NCBI GenBank assembly: GCA_038049695.1
Contig: CP142451.1
Location: 12,026,001-12,090,000 of the forward strand
Source of the DNA: Cinnamomum chago
Lineage: Eukaryota; Streptophyta; Magnoliopsida; Laurales; Lauraceae
DNA length: 64,000 nt
Reading direction: 5' to 3'
In this document: positions 31,955-44,856 of the stretch, piece after piece
Numbering within the stretch: the first letter of the stretch is position 1
Layout of the letters: each line of letters starts with the position of its first letter
Program-made: the position numbers and the translations under genes
Notes under the pieces: model-generated
What the model was told of the DNA's origin: nothing
Databases searched by the model: none
What the model saw: only the letters and a program-made list of their open reading frames with translations

Positions 31955-34180
31955 TCACCAGTAGTCCATGCATGAACACAAGCCATCTTTAAAATGGTGG
32001 AAACGGCAACGATCTCTGGCAATAATCTCCCTATTGAAGATCTTAGAAATGAGCTTTGCTTCTGAATGGCAATTCCCACATACGCGAAGGTTCTTCACAA
32101 TTCGAATTGTTGTCCCTGGACTAGTACTGATCAACCCAAAGGCAATCGCTATCTTCTCACTGTGATAACACAATGCCCCTTCCTTCATGGACTCCATATC
32201 ATAGAGCACTTCGGAGGTATCCGGCTCATGTCCTGCCAATTCCAACTGGTTGTCTATTTCATCTAGCATTTCATAAATCTGGCTGCTCTGTGGATGAGCT
32301 TTGTCCCCAACCAGAAATTCATGAACAACACCATCCACCTCGATGGAGCTACACCCAGGCAATTTCTTCATTCCCATATCATTTAATCTAGTTCTTATTC
32401 TCGCCACGTCATCCCATCTACCAGCTCCTGCATAAATGTTAGATAAAAGCGCATAAACACCAGGGTTTTCGGGCTCCAATTCAAGAAGCTGACCGGTTAC
32501 TAATTCAGCCAATTCTACATTGCCATGAACACGACAAGCACCAAGCAAAGATCCCCAGATAGCCCCATCAGGTTTCATCTCCATCTTCTCCATAATGTCC
32601 TTTGCCTCGTCAAAGAGTCCAGCTCGACTGAGAAGATCTATCGTGCATCCATAGTGGTTCAGTTTGGGTGGGATCTTATAAACCCGGATCATGGAATCAA
32701 AATGCTGACGGCCAGCTTCTACCAAACCGGCATGGCTACAAGCAGACAGAATTCCAACAAAGGTGATATCATCTGGTTCGAACCCTTTATCGACCATTTT
32801 AGAGAAAAGGGCAAGAGCCTTATCTGCATTTCCATGCGAAGCTAGAGCAGAAATCATAGCATTCCAAGAAGCCAAGGTTTTGACTTCCATTGCATCAAAT
32901 AGTTGTTCCGCAGACTTGATACTCCCACATTTAGCATACATGCCAATGAGGCTAGTGTAAAGGGAAGTATTGGTTGTGCTACTCATGTTCTTGGCTATAT
33001 AAGCATGTATCCATTTACCAAGATCAAGAGCACCCAAGTAAGTACAAGCTGGAAGAACATTCAAGAAGGTGACCTCATTAGGCTCCTGGTTTGAGAGCTG
33101 CATTTGCCTAAACAGGGCCAATGCCTCTTTGTAGCGGCTCAAATGAGTACATCCACCAATCATAACATTCCATGAGATTTGATCTTTTTGAGGAATTGCA
33201 TCGAACAATGTGCGAGCCGTCTCCAAGTCCCCGCACTTTGCATACATATCTATGAGAGCATTAACAAGCCGGATATTTGAACCAAACCCATTGTCTTCAA
33301 TCCAAGACCGAACCCAATCCCCTATTTCAATAGAACCCAAGTGGGCGCAGGCTGAAAGGACACTAACCATTGTGCTTTCATTGGGTTCAACCATAGCATT
33401 CAACATCTCTTGGAAAAATTCTAATGCCTCTTTAAACTGACTGCTTTGGGCATACCCAGAAATCATTGCATTCCATGACACTACATCCCTCACTGAAATC
33501 TCATCAAAAAGTTTACGGGCATCATTCAAATAACCCCGTGAAGCATACCCAGCAATCAACGCCGTGAAAGACACCGCATCACGGAGAGGACTTTTATCGA
33601 ACACCCGGCGGGCATCATCCAACTCACCACATCTCACATACATATTGATGAGGGAGGTGTGTACGAAGGCGTCGGAGTCAAGTCCAAATTTCAAAACATG
33701 CACATGGACCTGTTTCCCTTCGTCTGGGGCTGGAATTTGGGCGCAAGATTTCAAAAGGAAGGGGAAGGTGTACGAATTCGGCTCGACCACTGAAAGGAGC
33801 ATGCGGATGTAGAAGGAGATGGCGAGAATAGGAGTTGGGCTCAGAGAGTAGCCTCGGATGATGGTGTTCCAGATTATGGGGTTGGGTTCATGGATGGAAT
33901 TGAAGATGAGGAGAGCGTAGGAGAGGTCGCCCAAGGGGGAGACGGCGCAGAACTCGATGAGCTTGCTTAGAGCGAATTGGGTGTTGTGGAGGCCAGTTTT
34001 GATGAAGTGGGCGTGGGCTTGTTTGATGGTTTGGGTGCCTCTGCAAGTGGAGAGGAGAGAAAGAGATGGGTGGTTTTGGAGGTATTTGTATGGAGGGTCT
34101 GAAGAAGGGAGAAAATGGAGAGGGAATGAAGAAGAAGAAGAAGTAATTGGAATAGAAGGTGATGAAAATACAGTTGCCAT
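31955..34180 (-). CDS. OTP82: DYW-class pentatricopeptide repeat protein, OTP82-like, copy 2
   Basis: A 741-codon single-exon gene with start ATG at 34178-34180, equivalent to the start chosen for the first copy; the in-frame upstream extension to 34408 is also present. Domain order is transit-like leader, P-L-S PPR array, E/E+ and a complete DYW domain ending CSCMDYW. Over the 817-codon open frame I count 12 amino-acid differences from copy 1. At several of them this copy has the residue usual for the family (Ala308, Asn440, Arg in EAGRQHF, Met in DIMEKM). It has one unusual residue of its own, Thr for Met in YGC(M/T)IDLL. If one paralog keeps the ancestral plastid RNA-editing role, this copy is the better candidate. 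It converges with ENOD93 copy 2. Confidence 0.9.
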   Translation of the reverse strand: MATVFSSPSIPITSSSSSFPLHFLPSSDPPYKYLQNHPSLSLLSTCRGTQTIKQAHAHFIKTGLHNTQFALSKLIEFCAVSPLGDLSYALLIFNSIHEPNPIIWNTIIRGYSLSPTPILAISFYIRMLLSVVEPNSYTFPFLLKSCAQIPAPDEGKQVHVHVLKFGLDSDAFVHTSLINMYVRCGELDDARRVFDKSPLRDAVSFTALIAGYASRGYLNDARKLFDEISVRDVVSWNAMISGYAQSSQFKEALEFFQEMLNAMVEPNESTMVSVLSACAHLGSIEIGDWVRSWIEDNGFGSNIRLVNALIDMYAKCGDLETARTLFDAIPQKDQISWNVMIGGCTHLSRYKEALALFRQMQLSNQEPNEVTFLNVLPACTYLGALDLGKWIHAYIAKNMSSTTNTSLYTSLIGMYAKCGSIKSAEQLFDAMEVKTLASWNAMISALASHGNADKALALFSKMVDKGFEPDDITFVGILSACSHAGLVEAGRQHFDSMIRVYKIPPKLNHYGCTIDLLSRAGLFDEAKDIMEKMEMKPDGAIWGSLLGACRVHGNVELAELVTGQLLELEPENPGVYALLSNIYAGAGRWDDVARIRTRLNDMGMKKLPGCSSIEVDGVVHEFLVGDKAHPQSSQIYEMLDEIDNQLELAGHEPDTSEVLYDMESMKEGALCYHSEKIAIAFGLISTSPGTTIRIVKNLRVCGNCHSEAKLISKIFNREIIARDRCRFHHFKDGLCSCMDYW

Positions 34181-34529
34181 TGAAGTGGTGTTGGTTGAGA
34201 GAGATGGTTTGAAAAGCAGTTGATTTTGTGTTACCCGCCAAATAAAACGGTCGGGAAGGGGGTGAGATGAGATTAGGGCCTTATAAAGACCAGGTGGGGC
34301 CCAAGACCCAACTGGGCCGTTGAAATAGCAGTCCTGGGTCGATGGTTGGTGCCAATGGGTCGGGTCTTGTCCAGATTTCATATGATGATGGGCTCTACTA
34401 GGACCCAAATTTTACAATTTTCTTATCTAGAATACTTACTTTCGTTTTGAATACACCCACGAGGTAGTCCTAGGACTGGTATCTAGTCTTGGGACTCGAT
34501 TGGATTCAATAACATTAGGTACTTGTACA

Positions 34530-34988
34530 TAGGGCTGCAAAGGGGTTCCAATTATTCGATTACCTGAAAGTTACAATCCGTAAAAACCCAGGTCCGAAAC
34601 CTAATTTAGGTTTCGATTGATCAAACGGGTTCGGTTCCAAGTCCATATAGGTTTTGACTTATGGACCCGGGATCCGGCATATGAGCCTTTGATATTGCAA
34701 ATTGTACCTCAAAATCAACTCTCTTTTTTTAACATTTTTATGTATAATATAAGAGGTAGCAGACTTGACGCACTGTTATAAGTTTAATGATATGCTTATT
34801 TTAAGAAAAATTAGAATCAATTTTGGAAATAGATTCCAGTCTTCTAGATGGACCTGATTTCGGAACCGGATTCGAATTTTCCTATCGAAACAACAAAACA
34901 GGTTCCGAGTTAAAAGCGGGACCGTTATTTAGAAACGGGTCCGGGTTCATTATTGTTCTAATCCAGAACCATTTCATTTGCAACCCTA
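34530..34988. mobile_element. hAT-type MITE (TAGGG ends), copy 2
   Basis: Orthologous, within the duplication, to 5393-5867. Flanks are identical 8-bp CTTGTACA (34522-34529 and 34989-34996). It is about 16 bp shorter than the copy 1 version because of small internal deletions. Confidence 0.8.
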
Positions 34989-34996
34989 CTTGTACA

Positions 34997-36459
34997 CACT
35001 CAAACCCAAACTGGAACAATGTAACCTACTTTCTAATCTTGTTGAGATTCCTTAAAGAGAGGTTCAGATCCTCTGCACCTCTTGTATCAAGAGGCTTTTG
35101 ATATTTTTCAAAATAGGACATGTGATAGAGTTTTCAGGTCCACTAATTTCATTAGATGATGGAGGCATTTTACTTTTTAGATCTAGCAACTATAAAGTTA
35201 AGTCGACTATATATTCGTGCCATTGGATGAGATATTTTTTTCATCTCCTTTTGTTTTAGAAAGATGAGATAGTTAATAATAAAGGGCATCTAGTCGGAGG
35301 TCCCTCAACTTTGGTTTTTATTGCAAATGGTCCACTTTCTGTAGAGTCAAGGTCACTTTTCAAGTTTTAAATACTTAAAAAGTCTACAGTGCCCCTCTTA
35401 ATACACTTTGTGCAGTATACAAAACAGGAAAACTGATTTCGTTAAGAGTTTTATTTGGAGAAAAAAAAGGAGAAAATCCGTCAATTTCGTGAAGATGATT
35501 TAATTGCACAAATCAATGATTACGATAGGTAAGAGAAAGAAAATGGGGAAAATTGATTCAAATAAGGATAAATCATTTAGAAAATCTGCACGTAGGACTG
35601 GGCAAAACTCAAATAAATTTATCTGATAAGGAAAAATTATCTAGAGAATCTACACATGGGACTGGGCAAAACTTAGACATTTTTTTCCTTTTGTTCGCGG
35701 ATAGGCTTTTCTCAAGCCCTCTTTTATCTCCATATGCTATGGGTTAGCTAGAGAATGGAAAATTATACTAGGACATTATAGACTGCTTGGGGCTCACTTC
35801 TACTCTATCAATTCCCTTCTCAATCATCTTCTTCATGTTTATATTATAGGCCCCTCCCAATTCTAATTAACTTGAGTATACGAACGAGTGCACCTTTAAT
35901 TATAATAGGGCGTGAACAGTTGAATTGCATCCTCTTATGCAGGGGTGGAAGCACAAAATTCTCCTTGGGGGTGACCATACTCTTATGTATATACTTTTAG
36001 ATCTTTGGGAAGCTAAATCTATTTATTATTGGCCTACTCACTGATGAATCAATGGCAAGGCATATCACAGAGACAATCAGGATCCAATCTCATTTTTAGT
36101 GGTCAGGTTAGAAAATATAACTCTCTTGCCATTTGACAAATAGAAAAAAAAATCCATTTATTATTATTTTCTATACAAACACATCCACAATGAGACCTTT
36201 TCAAACTAGTTGGAGTTGTGACTTGTGACTTTCTTAGGGCCTATTTCTTGAGTGGGATTTCTGACAAAAATTGGTTGCTTGGGACTTGAGGGATTCCTGT
36301 CAGAAAATCTCTGTTAAATTAATAAAATTTGGATAATGTTGGAATTTTAGAATTTCAAAATGCTCAAAAGGAGGCATTTTCAGATTCTGATCCACCTTCT
36401 AGCATTTATGAATTAAAAAAATTTGGAGACTTTTTGGTGGAACTCCGGTGCACTCAATT
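34997..36459. other. Intergenic, no gene seen
   Basis: Counterpart of 5868-7329, AT-rich, with only spurious short frames. Confidence 0.6.
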
Positions 36460-37190
36460 TCTAAAGATGGGCCCATGTATCATAATTTTTAATGGTGGAC
36501 CCCAAATTAGAATTCTTAAAAAGTGGGTTCCATATTATAATTTCTAAAAATGTGACCCAGTTATCTCCAGTTTCTAAAAGTAAGCCTTTGTTAGAATTCC
36601 ATGCACTATAAAAGGTGGGCCCAAATTGTAATTCCTATGAAGGTGGCCCCCATATTCTAATTCTTAAACTTGGGCCCCATGTTGTAGTTCATGAAGGTGG
36701 GTCCCATGTACAACAATTTCTAGGTCATTCCTTATTGCAACTCCTAAAGATGGACTCGCAATATTGTAATTCCTAAGTATGGGTTCATTGATCACAAGCA
36801 CAGAAGGTAGGCCACATTTATATTCACATAAAGGCGGGTACCATGTGCTAATTTCTAAAGATAGGTCCCATATTGTAATTTCTAAAGGTGAGCCCATGTA
36901 TGCTAATTCCTAAATGTGGGCTCACATTGTAATTTCTGATGGCAGCTCCGATGTTTCCAATGGTAAAATGTGGCATGCAGTTGAATTCCTATAAAGGTAG
37001 GCCCCATGTACAGCAATTCCTCAAGGTGGATCCATATTTTAATTTGAAAAGGTGGGACTATGTAAAAATTCCTAATGGCGGACCCAAGTCTCAATTCCTA
37101 TAAAGGAGGGCCCATGTTTGGATTCCTTCCAATGTTATGTAATTTCTAAAGGTGGGGCTTATGTACAACAATTCATAAAGGTGGATCCGT
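36460..37190. repeat. Degenerate 30-36 bp minisatellite, copy 2 (uninterrupted)
   Basis: Same GGTGGGCCCATGT / AATTCCTAAA-type units as 7330-9000. It contains the empty target site (CTTCCAAT near 37126-37133) of the hAT element found only in copy 1. Confidence 0.75.
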
Positions 37191-37360
37191 AGAAATGGAC
37201 AATGAAAAAACAATAAGACATTTGTCAAATGGGAAAGTAATCTCCAGCCACGGCCCACTTTACCACAAACTTTACCAGCTCTCACTTTTTTTGACTCATA
37301 AAACTAAGGTAACGTGTAGTAAAGTATGATGAAAAAAAAGGCCTAGTTTACCACACAAAC

Positions 37361-37479
37361 TCTCTCACCTTTACTTTACCTCATATAAAACAAACACAAA
37401 CATTGCTTCACCACTTACTTTCTCTCACCTTACTTGACCTCATCTAAAACAAACACAAACATTGCTTCACCACTTACTT
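37361..37479. repeat. 60-bp tandem duplication, copy 2 only
   Basis: Two units beginning TCTCTCACCTT at 37361 and 37421, each containing AAACAAACACAAACATTGC. Copy 1 has one unit at about 9160-9222. Confidence 0.88.
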
Positions 37480-37762
37480 TCTCTCACCTTTACTGTTGAT
37501 GTGACCTTTAATTCACCTTTACTTTACCACACTTGTAAACAAACATCCACTATGTGAAAAGTTGACCAGGGCTAGCATTCGAGCTACATTTCTATCAAGA
37601 TTGGCCCATCACCAGATGAGAAAAGTTGGCAATTGGTCCAGTTGGAATGGATTTGACTTGGGTTGAGCGCCGACTGTAACAAATATACACTCAACTTGAA
37701 TCTTGACCTAATTTTTTTCAACTAGGCTGAAAATCTGATCCATAATTCTTAATTGAGAATGT

Positions 37763-40700
37763 GGGGAATAGGTTTTGTTGGGCTTGGCCTGTCATCATAG
37801 TGGAACCAGTAGTGTTGGGTTGGTCTGATTGGTGGGTTAAATAGAAAGAGTAAACTCATTACAAACCCAACCCATTAATGATAAAGCCAGAAATTAAATG
37901 TCAACCTAAAGACATGTCAATTACTGGGTTTAGTTTTCCAGTTAGTGGGTTAGATTAGGAAATGCCACCATATATATAAACCATGGCGGACTCAGGATTT
38001 TCATTTGGGTGGTGCGTACAATGGTCAAGTTAAGAGGTTAAATAATAAAAAATAAGTTTTTAAGATATCTTTTAAGAAATTTTCCGAATCTCGCAGGTGT
38101 GGGCAATACCTAGGTCCGCCCCTATATATAAACATGGACCTTATGTCATTTTCATCTACATTACCTGATTATTATCATCATGAGAAATGACCCTCCCTAC
38201 CTTCGGCAATGGAGCTCCTACTGTGCCATCAGCGCATTATATTATAGGTCCTCCCATGAGTTTGCATATGGTAGGCTTTTACTTTCAACTCCCTCCTCTT
38301 TCTTCATCTTTATTTGACTCTTAATCTTATTCTACTCCACCCCTCATGCAAACAAACGTACCAAAAGTTTTTCCACTTCAAATGATTTTCAATCCTCATA
38401 TTATTGGTTACAGGCTATCAAATTAATGACCCGCGCAGCTGAACATAGATAATTGACTATTTTGAGTATGCCAAAGGCCAACTTGCCACTCTATAACCCC
38501 AATTGATTTTTTGGGAGAAATACAACCCAAAGATTGATAGGTGAGAAGTGAGAGTTTGTCTCAATGCCAAACATTTTTTTCCCAAGCATTAATTCATCTA
38601 TTTAATATATTAAAAAGCATTCCCCTACGACCAGGATGTAATCCCACAAGGCTCCTAATTACAGACAGGCCCATGAAAAAGGACATTGATCTGTTTTTCC
38701 ACATCCCCCATTGCGCTGGGACAGGATAACATCTTCCCAAAATTAGTTAGACTGAGCTTTGATATATTGAGATGGCCAGTGGAGGAGTCACACAACTTGA
38801 AAACTTTCATGCTCTGCTCATGAACTGTATGTACATAATTTCTCACTTGTTGTTACTACTAAAGTCTATTATCATAATTTTCTTTTAGATGGCCGATTGC
38901 CTGATGATCATGCAGTGGGTCCCTCTACTTATTAATCAGGCGTTTTACACTTTACAGTTGTCAACTCTATTTTTGGTCCCTAAAGTGGAATGCCTCACAC
39001 TTCACACGTGCCATCTAGTCCAGTCTGCCTTGGACAAACATCCCTGAAAAAGAAAATTATTAAGAGCTTTTCTTTTTGATAACCAAGAGTATGTGCCCTA
39101 GAAATGTGAGAGAGAGAGAGGGAGGGAGAGAGAGGGAGGGAGTGTGTCTGATTAGGGATGGGGAACTGGGCCAAGGGGGTGACACTCAGCATCAAAAGAT
39201 GGGTGCCCAAAAGAAAAATAAAGGAGGGAATTTTTATCATTGTGAGATGACGTCGTTCATTTAAACCCACCACCAGGGCACGTGCATGCAACTCAAAACT
39301 ACAAATCCTCAATTCATATTTGTCACTAATAACCACATGAGTTGTATTTATAGGGTAGGCATAACGTTTTACCTTGTATCTACAGTATATAGTTTGTTCA
39401 AACTTACATGGAGGACCGGGGGGGGTGGTGGGGTTGGGTGGTTTTGTTTGTTTGGGGTTTTGGGTTTTTGAATACATGAGCTATGTGGGGGTGTTTGGGT
39501 TTTTGAATACATGAGCTATGTAAAATACCAATTTCCTTAGATTTTTTAATACATGAGCTATGTAAAATATCAATCTCATTAGATTATTCTAATCTATTGA
39601 TCTATGATCTTTAAATTAAAATATTTTTTTTTTCCGTTTCAATCCAATTGTGAGTAATTGGTGAGTAATTAATAGTTTGATGAAAGTTACATTTGTACTT
39701 TGTCTGAGGGAAATAACATGCCTATGAGATGGTCTAGGTGGCCCATTCCATGTACAAAAGAAACTGACACTCATTAAGATTGAGGAAATGGATTCCCTGT
39801 TTGAGTCAGGAGGTTTGAGTTGGATCTATGATATACTCAGATTGCGACTGAACAAGTTACATGGGACCCATGTCAGGACCTGAGTCCTAGGCTTAGGATC
39901 AGTATCCATACTCAAATTTCCTAGAATCTAATGTTGAACGCCCGGACCTGGACTTTGAATCCTAATAGATTGACCTATATTTAGGAACATTATCATTATT
40001 ACGAAGGAGTCCAAAGATTTTCTAAAGGTTTGATCATCCAAAGATATGGGCATTCGATCAGAGAACCATTCTCATCTCTAACAATCATATGACATAATAC
40101 TGATCACATGCTAAATGAAATACCACTTAATTAAACTATGTTTGTCACTCTTGGGTTTTAATATATCCTAAATATGTTCCAAACTTAGTGATCTTATTAG
40201 GAACTCATGAGTTGATTCAATTTGATGAAGAACAAAATCTACAAGACTACAACTAAAGACGACCAGTTTCTTTTTAATTGTCATTGTTCTTGATATTAGT
40301 GTTCTCATTATTCTAAACTCCAAATTCAATTAAATAAGTCATTAATTAATGTACCAAAAAAGGAATTAAAATAGAACTAGCTTAATACTGAAGAGTGATA
40401 AAGAACATGACTCTGAACAAGATTAAGAGGAAGTAAGTGTAAAGATTTAGGGGCTAAAACTTGCCAAATTTCTATGGTTAGATCCGATCCTGTGATCAAA
40501 CCGACCTTTTCTTCTCCACCTGCCTTCATTAGAAATTATATAATAGAAATCCTAAAAAGTTGGATCAATGGGAGACATGTCCCACATTTCCAACTCATCA
40601 TTCTGATATATGTATTGTACATGCATGCTTCCTGTGTATGAAAACACATTACAATACAAGTTGTTTACACAAGAGAGATTATTGCTTTACCCTTTTATAT

Positions 40701-41107
40701 TTATCAGTATTTCAAATGCTTTTGATGAAAAAGCAGGAGAGAAACAAAGACGGAAACAAAGATACTTACACTTAGAAAGCTGCGTTTTCAGTGATCAATG
40801 CAATGCCCTCATGCACAGAGCCATCGAATCCAAAGCCTTTTTTGGTATTAGTGTTGGTAGGAATGAAAGAAAGTAAACGAGAGAGAAAAAAGCACGTTAA
40901 GTGATTGAAACCTTGGTGGGCTGCGGTCATGGTCTTGCATGGAAGCATTTCCCTAGGGAGAATCGATTCTGCCCTTCTTTTCTTTCCCTCTTTCACAGTT
41001 TGCTCGCTCCTTTAACGACCCCCAAGAAAAATGGGAGGCATATCTTCCTAATGTTTTTAAATTCTCATGAAATGTGAGAATTTATGTATGTGTCATGTGT
41101 GTGTGAA
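37763..41107. other. Long intergenic stretch, no gene seen
   Basis: Starts at the end of block 2. I see no protein of a known family, no tRNA and no element ends. A G-rich run (GGGGGGGGTGGTGGGGTTGG) is at about 39418-39437, and TTTTGAATACATGAGCTATG is repeated at about 39465 and 39503. Confidence 0.5.
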
Positions 41108-41119
41108 AGAGAGAGAGAG

Positions 41120-41176
<57 letters not shown>
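41108..41176. repeat. (GA)n microsatellite
   Basis: About 69 bp of GA dinucleotides with two small interruptions near its start. Confidence 0.95.
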
Positions 41177-41180
<4 letters not shown>

Positions 41181-42798
41181 GATGCTTTTCTAGCCTTCTT
41201 CCTTGTTCCTTTTATCAGAGAGGAAAAGCAAAAGCAGCAAACGGTGATAGCTGATCCTATATCGTGGCAACTTCAGCTTTTAAACATACACACATGGGCA
41301 GATTCAATGGGACTCACCGGACATTTCAGATAGTAGGAAGCTTTTGGATCTAGCAACTATAAAGGAAAAATAAATCCATCATACATTTTCAGCTATTCGA
41401 TATAAGATTATAAAATGGACATTTCAAAACCATGGTTTTGTCCCTTTTATATATATATATAACACTACTTCTTCAGAAACTCCACATCTCCAACTAGCAT
41501 GGGAAGATAAATTACATGAGTTTGATATTGATCTAGAGAGCCCAACTGCTTCATCCAATGTGAGCCCTCTAATAGTAATAGTTATGTGGCAGAGGATAAG
41601 TTCATATCCTTCTTGTATTTGGTATATGCAAAGAGGCCCACTTAGTATGCCACGTCTCATAATTTTTTTAAAAAGCTGTAGCTTACAGCACACAGCTTTT
41701 GCAGCAGAGGACTCCATTCCAATATAAAATAGTTTGAGAAAGGTGGCGATGAGAGAAAGTGCATAAATAAAGAGGAAAAAAAAAGAGGAGGAACCGAGAA
41801 AGGAAAAGAAAAGACGGTCAAAACCATCCTCGAAGACTTCTTTCATCATTCAGCTTCTTTCTTTATCGAAACTCTCCTTTGAATTTTCTTTCTTTCTTTC
41901 TTTCATTCTCTGTTTCTTTCTTTCTATGTTTTTTCGTTTTTAGTTCTCTCTTTTCATTGTTTTGCATGTTCATGAAAACAAGCAAAGATGCTTCTCCTCT
42001 GATGTATGTTCATGAGATCTTTAAATCCTCAAAACCACAGTCCTAAAGCCATGCATTTGTTAAATTTTTTTGCAGGTATTCATGCACAAGTATTCATCAG
42101 GTTTCATGTATGTGAAAATGAGACCTAGTAATCTCAGCAACACCATACTTTTTGATCAGTTGGGCCCCTCTATGGGTTTGATCACACCCATCTCAAATTT
42201 AGGCCCCCTTGGATAGATATAACCACCTAAAGATGCACCTGAGTTTGGAACATGTGTCAAAATTTCTATATATGAACCATTAATCACTCGACTCTGTCGG
42301 ATATGATCTCTCACACGTGTGCAAGGGAGGAAAAAGTACGGCTCCAAGTGGCATGGGTATTTTCTTTAACAAAAGAAAAAAAAAAAAGTGGACTTGCCTT
42401 TTCCAAGATGAGTCAGATTGGCTTTGTATATCACCGAGTTTGGCGGGTCAAATGAGCACGACCAACCCAATTCTGAGTCAAGTTGAGTTCCTGAGTTTTG
42501 GAACTATCGAAGGTGAACCAGGAGCTAACTCTGACCCTAGCTCTACTTAGGCTAAACTCTGAGTTAATTAAATACCCCTCCCCTGGGGGCATTTGTTAGG
42601 AGAAATGTGGGAACTCCATGTGTTCGGAAATATCTAACCGCAGTGTCAGATAATTCTCCCCCAATATTTGAGATTTCTTATTAGATTTATGAGATTCCAA
42701 AAATTTATCCTTGTAAATTGTTACCTTTAACATATTAATTTCTCTAAATTCTAGCTTTCAAGATGTTGGGGATGTATATGAACATTTGTAAATTTTGT
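41177..42798. other. Intergenic, no gene seen
   Basis: Includes a (TTTC)n stretch at about 41883-41905. No recognisable coding exon. Confidence 0.5.
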
Positions 42799-42855
42799 TG
42801 GGGGGGGGACATTTGTAAATTTTGTGGGGGGGGGGGGGGGGGCGGGGGGGGGGGG
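42799..42855 (+). repeat. Poly-G tracts separated by a repeated 17-mer
   Basis: GGGGGGGGGG at 42799-42808 and a G tract of about 30 nt at 42826-42855 broken by a single C. Each is preceded by ACATTTGTAAATTTTGT-like sequence, so a 25-30 bp unit was probably duplicated and the G run then expanded. Confidence 0.9.
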
Positions 42856-44856
42856 AATATTTGGAGAATTTAAATATCAATTTGAGATATGGTCGGCTCA
42901 CAAAGCTGAGCTCTTTTATGCTTTTCCCTAAGAACCTTATAATTAAATGGATCGAACATGAACAATTATGTCGTGGCCCATCCTGGCCCGCTGGATGGGG
43001 GTGGCTAAATCTCTTTAACATAAGCTAAAATGGAATTACAAAGCGGACCATGGTGAAAATGGTCCATGGTTTGTTTGGTTTAAAAGGTTTCAAAGGTTTT
43101 TTCTATTTTTTGCTTATTCAGATCAACAGCAACTTTCTGTCAATTCATCAAAATTAGGTCAGTTTTTGCACCCTTTGACCTAAGATGGTTTTAGAAAGAA
43201 ATTGGGCGTGCAAGTACCAAAAGGAATATTCAAAAAAATTGAAAAGCAACGGCTATTTTTCGCGGGTGGTGACCGTTAGGGTTAGGTTGTGAAAGTGTCA
43301 CTTGAAAACGTTGGAGATAAGAATAAGGTGTGTGGGCCTGTGTCTAGGTTTCTTTGTGTGTGGAATATTCATATTGTCTGGTGAGAGGGAATGTGAGTGG
43401 GATGCTTTCTTATCCTATCCATGGTCAACATGGAAGCAAATATGCCACCTTGTGGGCCTGTGGACTCAGATTCTATTTGTCACATTACCCACCTATGGGG
43501 CCATCTACTTAGGATTATAAATGGGTATCTGATTATCTGAATATTTAAATTTAGTCCTGAATAAAGCAATTATAAAACCTACTTTTAAGATTGGGAGAAA
43601 TCTGGATATGAATTCAGAACCAAGCGCATTGGATCTAAAAAATATAGATCCGGAACTAAATCATGCATGTTTTGACCTGAGGACTCGCATACAAAATGAT
43701 TATATTCATATTATATATATATATATATATATAAGTCCTAAGAGTCTAAATAGCTTGAGTTATATTCAAATTTGCAGATCTACTTTTTTACATTATATTC
43801 TATTTAATGGTCTCACTTGTATATTTAAAATTCTAAAGCTTTTTTATTCAATTATAATAATGAACTTTGTATTTTATTTCAGATCTAAATCTAACATCAA
43901 ATCGATAGTTTTTTTCAAGTTGATGTCTGATCTAGCTACAACACAAAGATTTTGGATTCAGATCCATATTCAGAATTGAATCTACAAGAACGGATCCAAG
44001 TCCAGATCCACCTCCCGCACCGGATAAGACCCGTTTGCATTTGAAAGTTCTAGCCATGGTGGAAGTGTAGAAATTTACTTCCTAATATTTTGCAAAGTTA
44101 TCTGTGTATATGATCATTGAATCAAACCTAATCACATTACAACTCTAATTTGATATAATCCTAATTACATCATTGAAAATCTTATATATGATCAGATCGG
44201 ATTGCATAGAAAACCCTCACTAAGTTAATGTAACAAAAAAAAAAAAAGCACGTACACACACAAGTAAATGTGTGGCGGCCCGTCACCGTGGTGATGAAAG
44301 CCAAGAAACCTTCAAACCACACAAAAATGGATTGCTCTATCCAGCCGAATATAGAAATGGAAAAGAAGAGCCAAGGATGGGATTGGATTAGGTTAGGATG
44401 GAAAAGGATATATTCCTTGAGAAATTGCAAGTGTTTAGAATGACCCACGAACCTAAACTGTGAATTACTCAGGGAAGGCAGATCCCTAAACCCCTCCAAG
44501 TTGGAGTGAAGTGCCCCAAAGAATCAAACACCTGTGTGCATATTCAACAATCACTACATGCCTTTTAGGTACAATAATTGGATGGAATTGGGTATGCAAA
44601 GAAGGTGATGATGTGCATGTCCACGTTTGCAATGTGGCCCACGGCAATTGTGGGTGATTTGTGAGGCTCATCAGAAAAATAAAGAGGAGTGTAGATTAGG
44701 CATCTATCAAAAGGCAGAGATATTATGAAATAGATGGCCAATGGATTGAGGATGGATGTATAGTCAGGGTGGGGCACCACAATAATGCATATGAGAGACA
44801 GAGATGGAGGATGCAATGATTGTCACATTCTTATAAAATCATATATATATATATAA
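42856..44856. other. Intergenic, with a possible old TAGGGTTG-type MITE at about 43510-44050
   Basis: AGGATTATAAATGGGTATCTGATTATC near 43511, and CGGATAAGACCCGTTTGCATTT near 44020 on the other side, echo the ends of the hAT MITEs at 5393 and 13804. No target duplication is visible. An (AT)n run lies at about 43711-43732. No gene seen. Confidence 0.35.

Larger units (their letters stand above)
29229..37762. repeat. Segmental duplication, copy 2
   Basis: Counterpart of 1-9499. It lacks the 136-bp duplication and the 914-bp hAT element of copy 1. It has a 60-bp tandem duplication at 37361-37479, 12 extra bases near 29812 and about 20 near 31472. Both ENOD93 and PPR reading frames are open in this copy. 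Confidence 0.97.
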
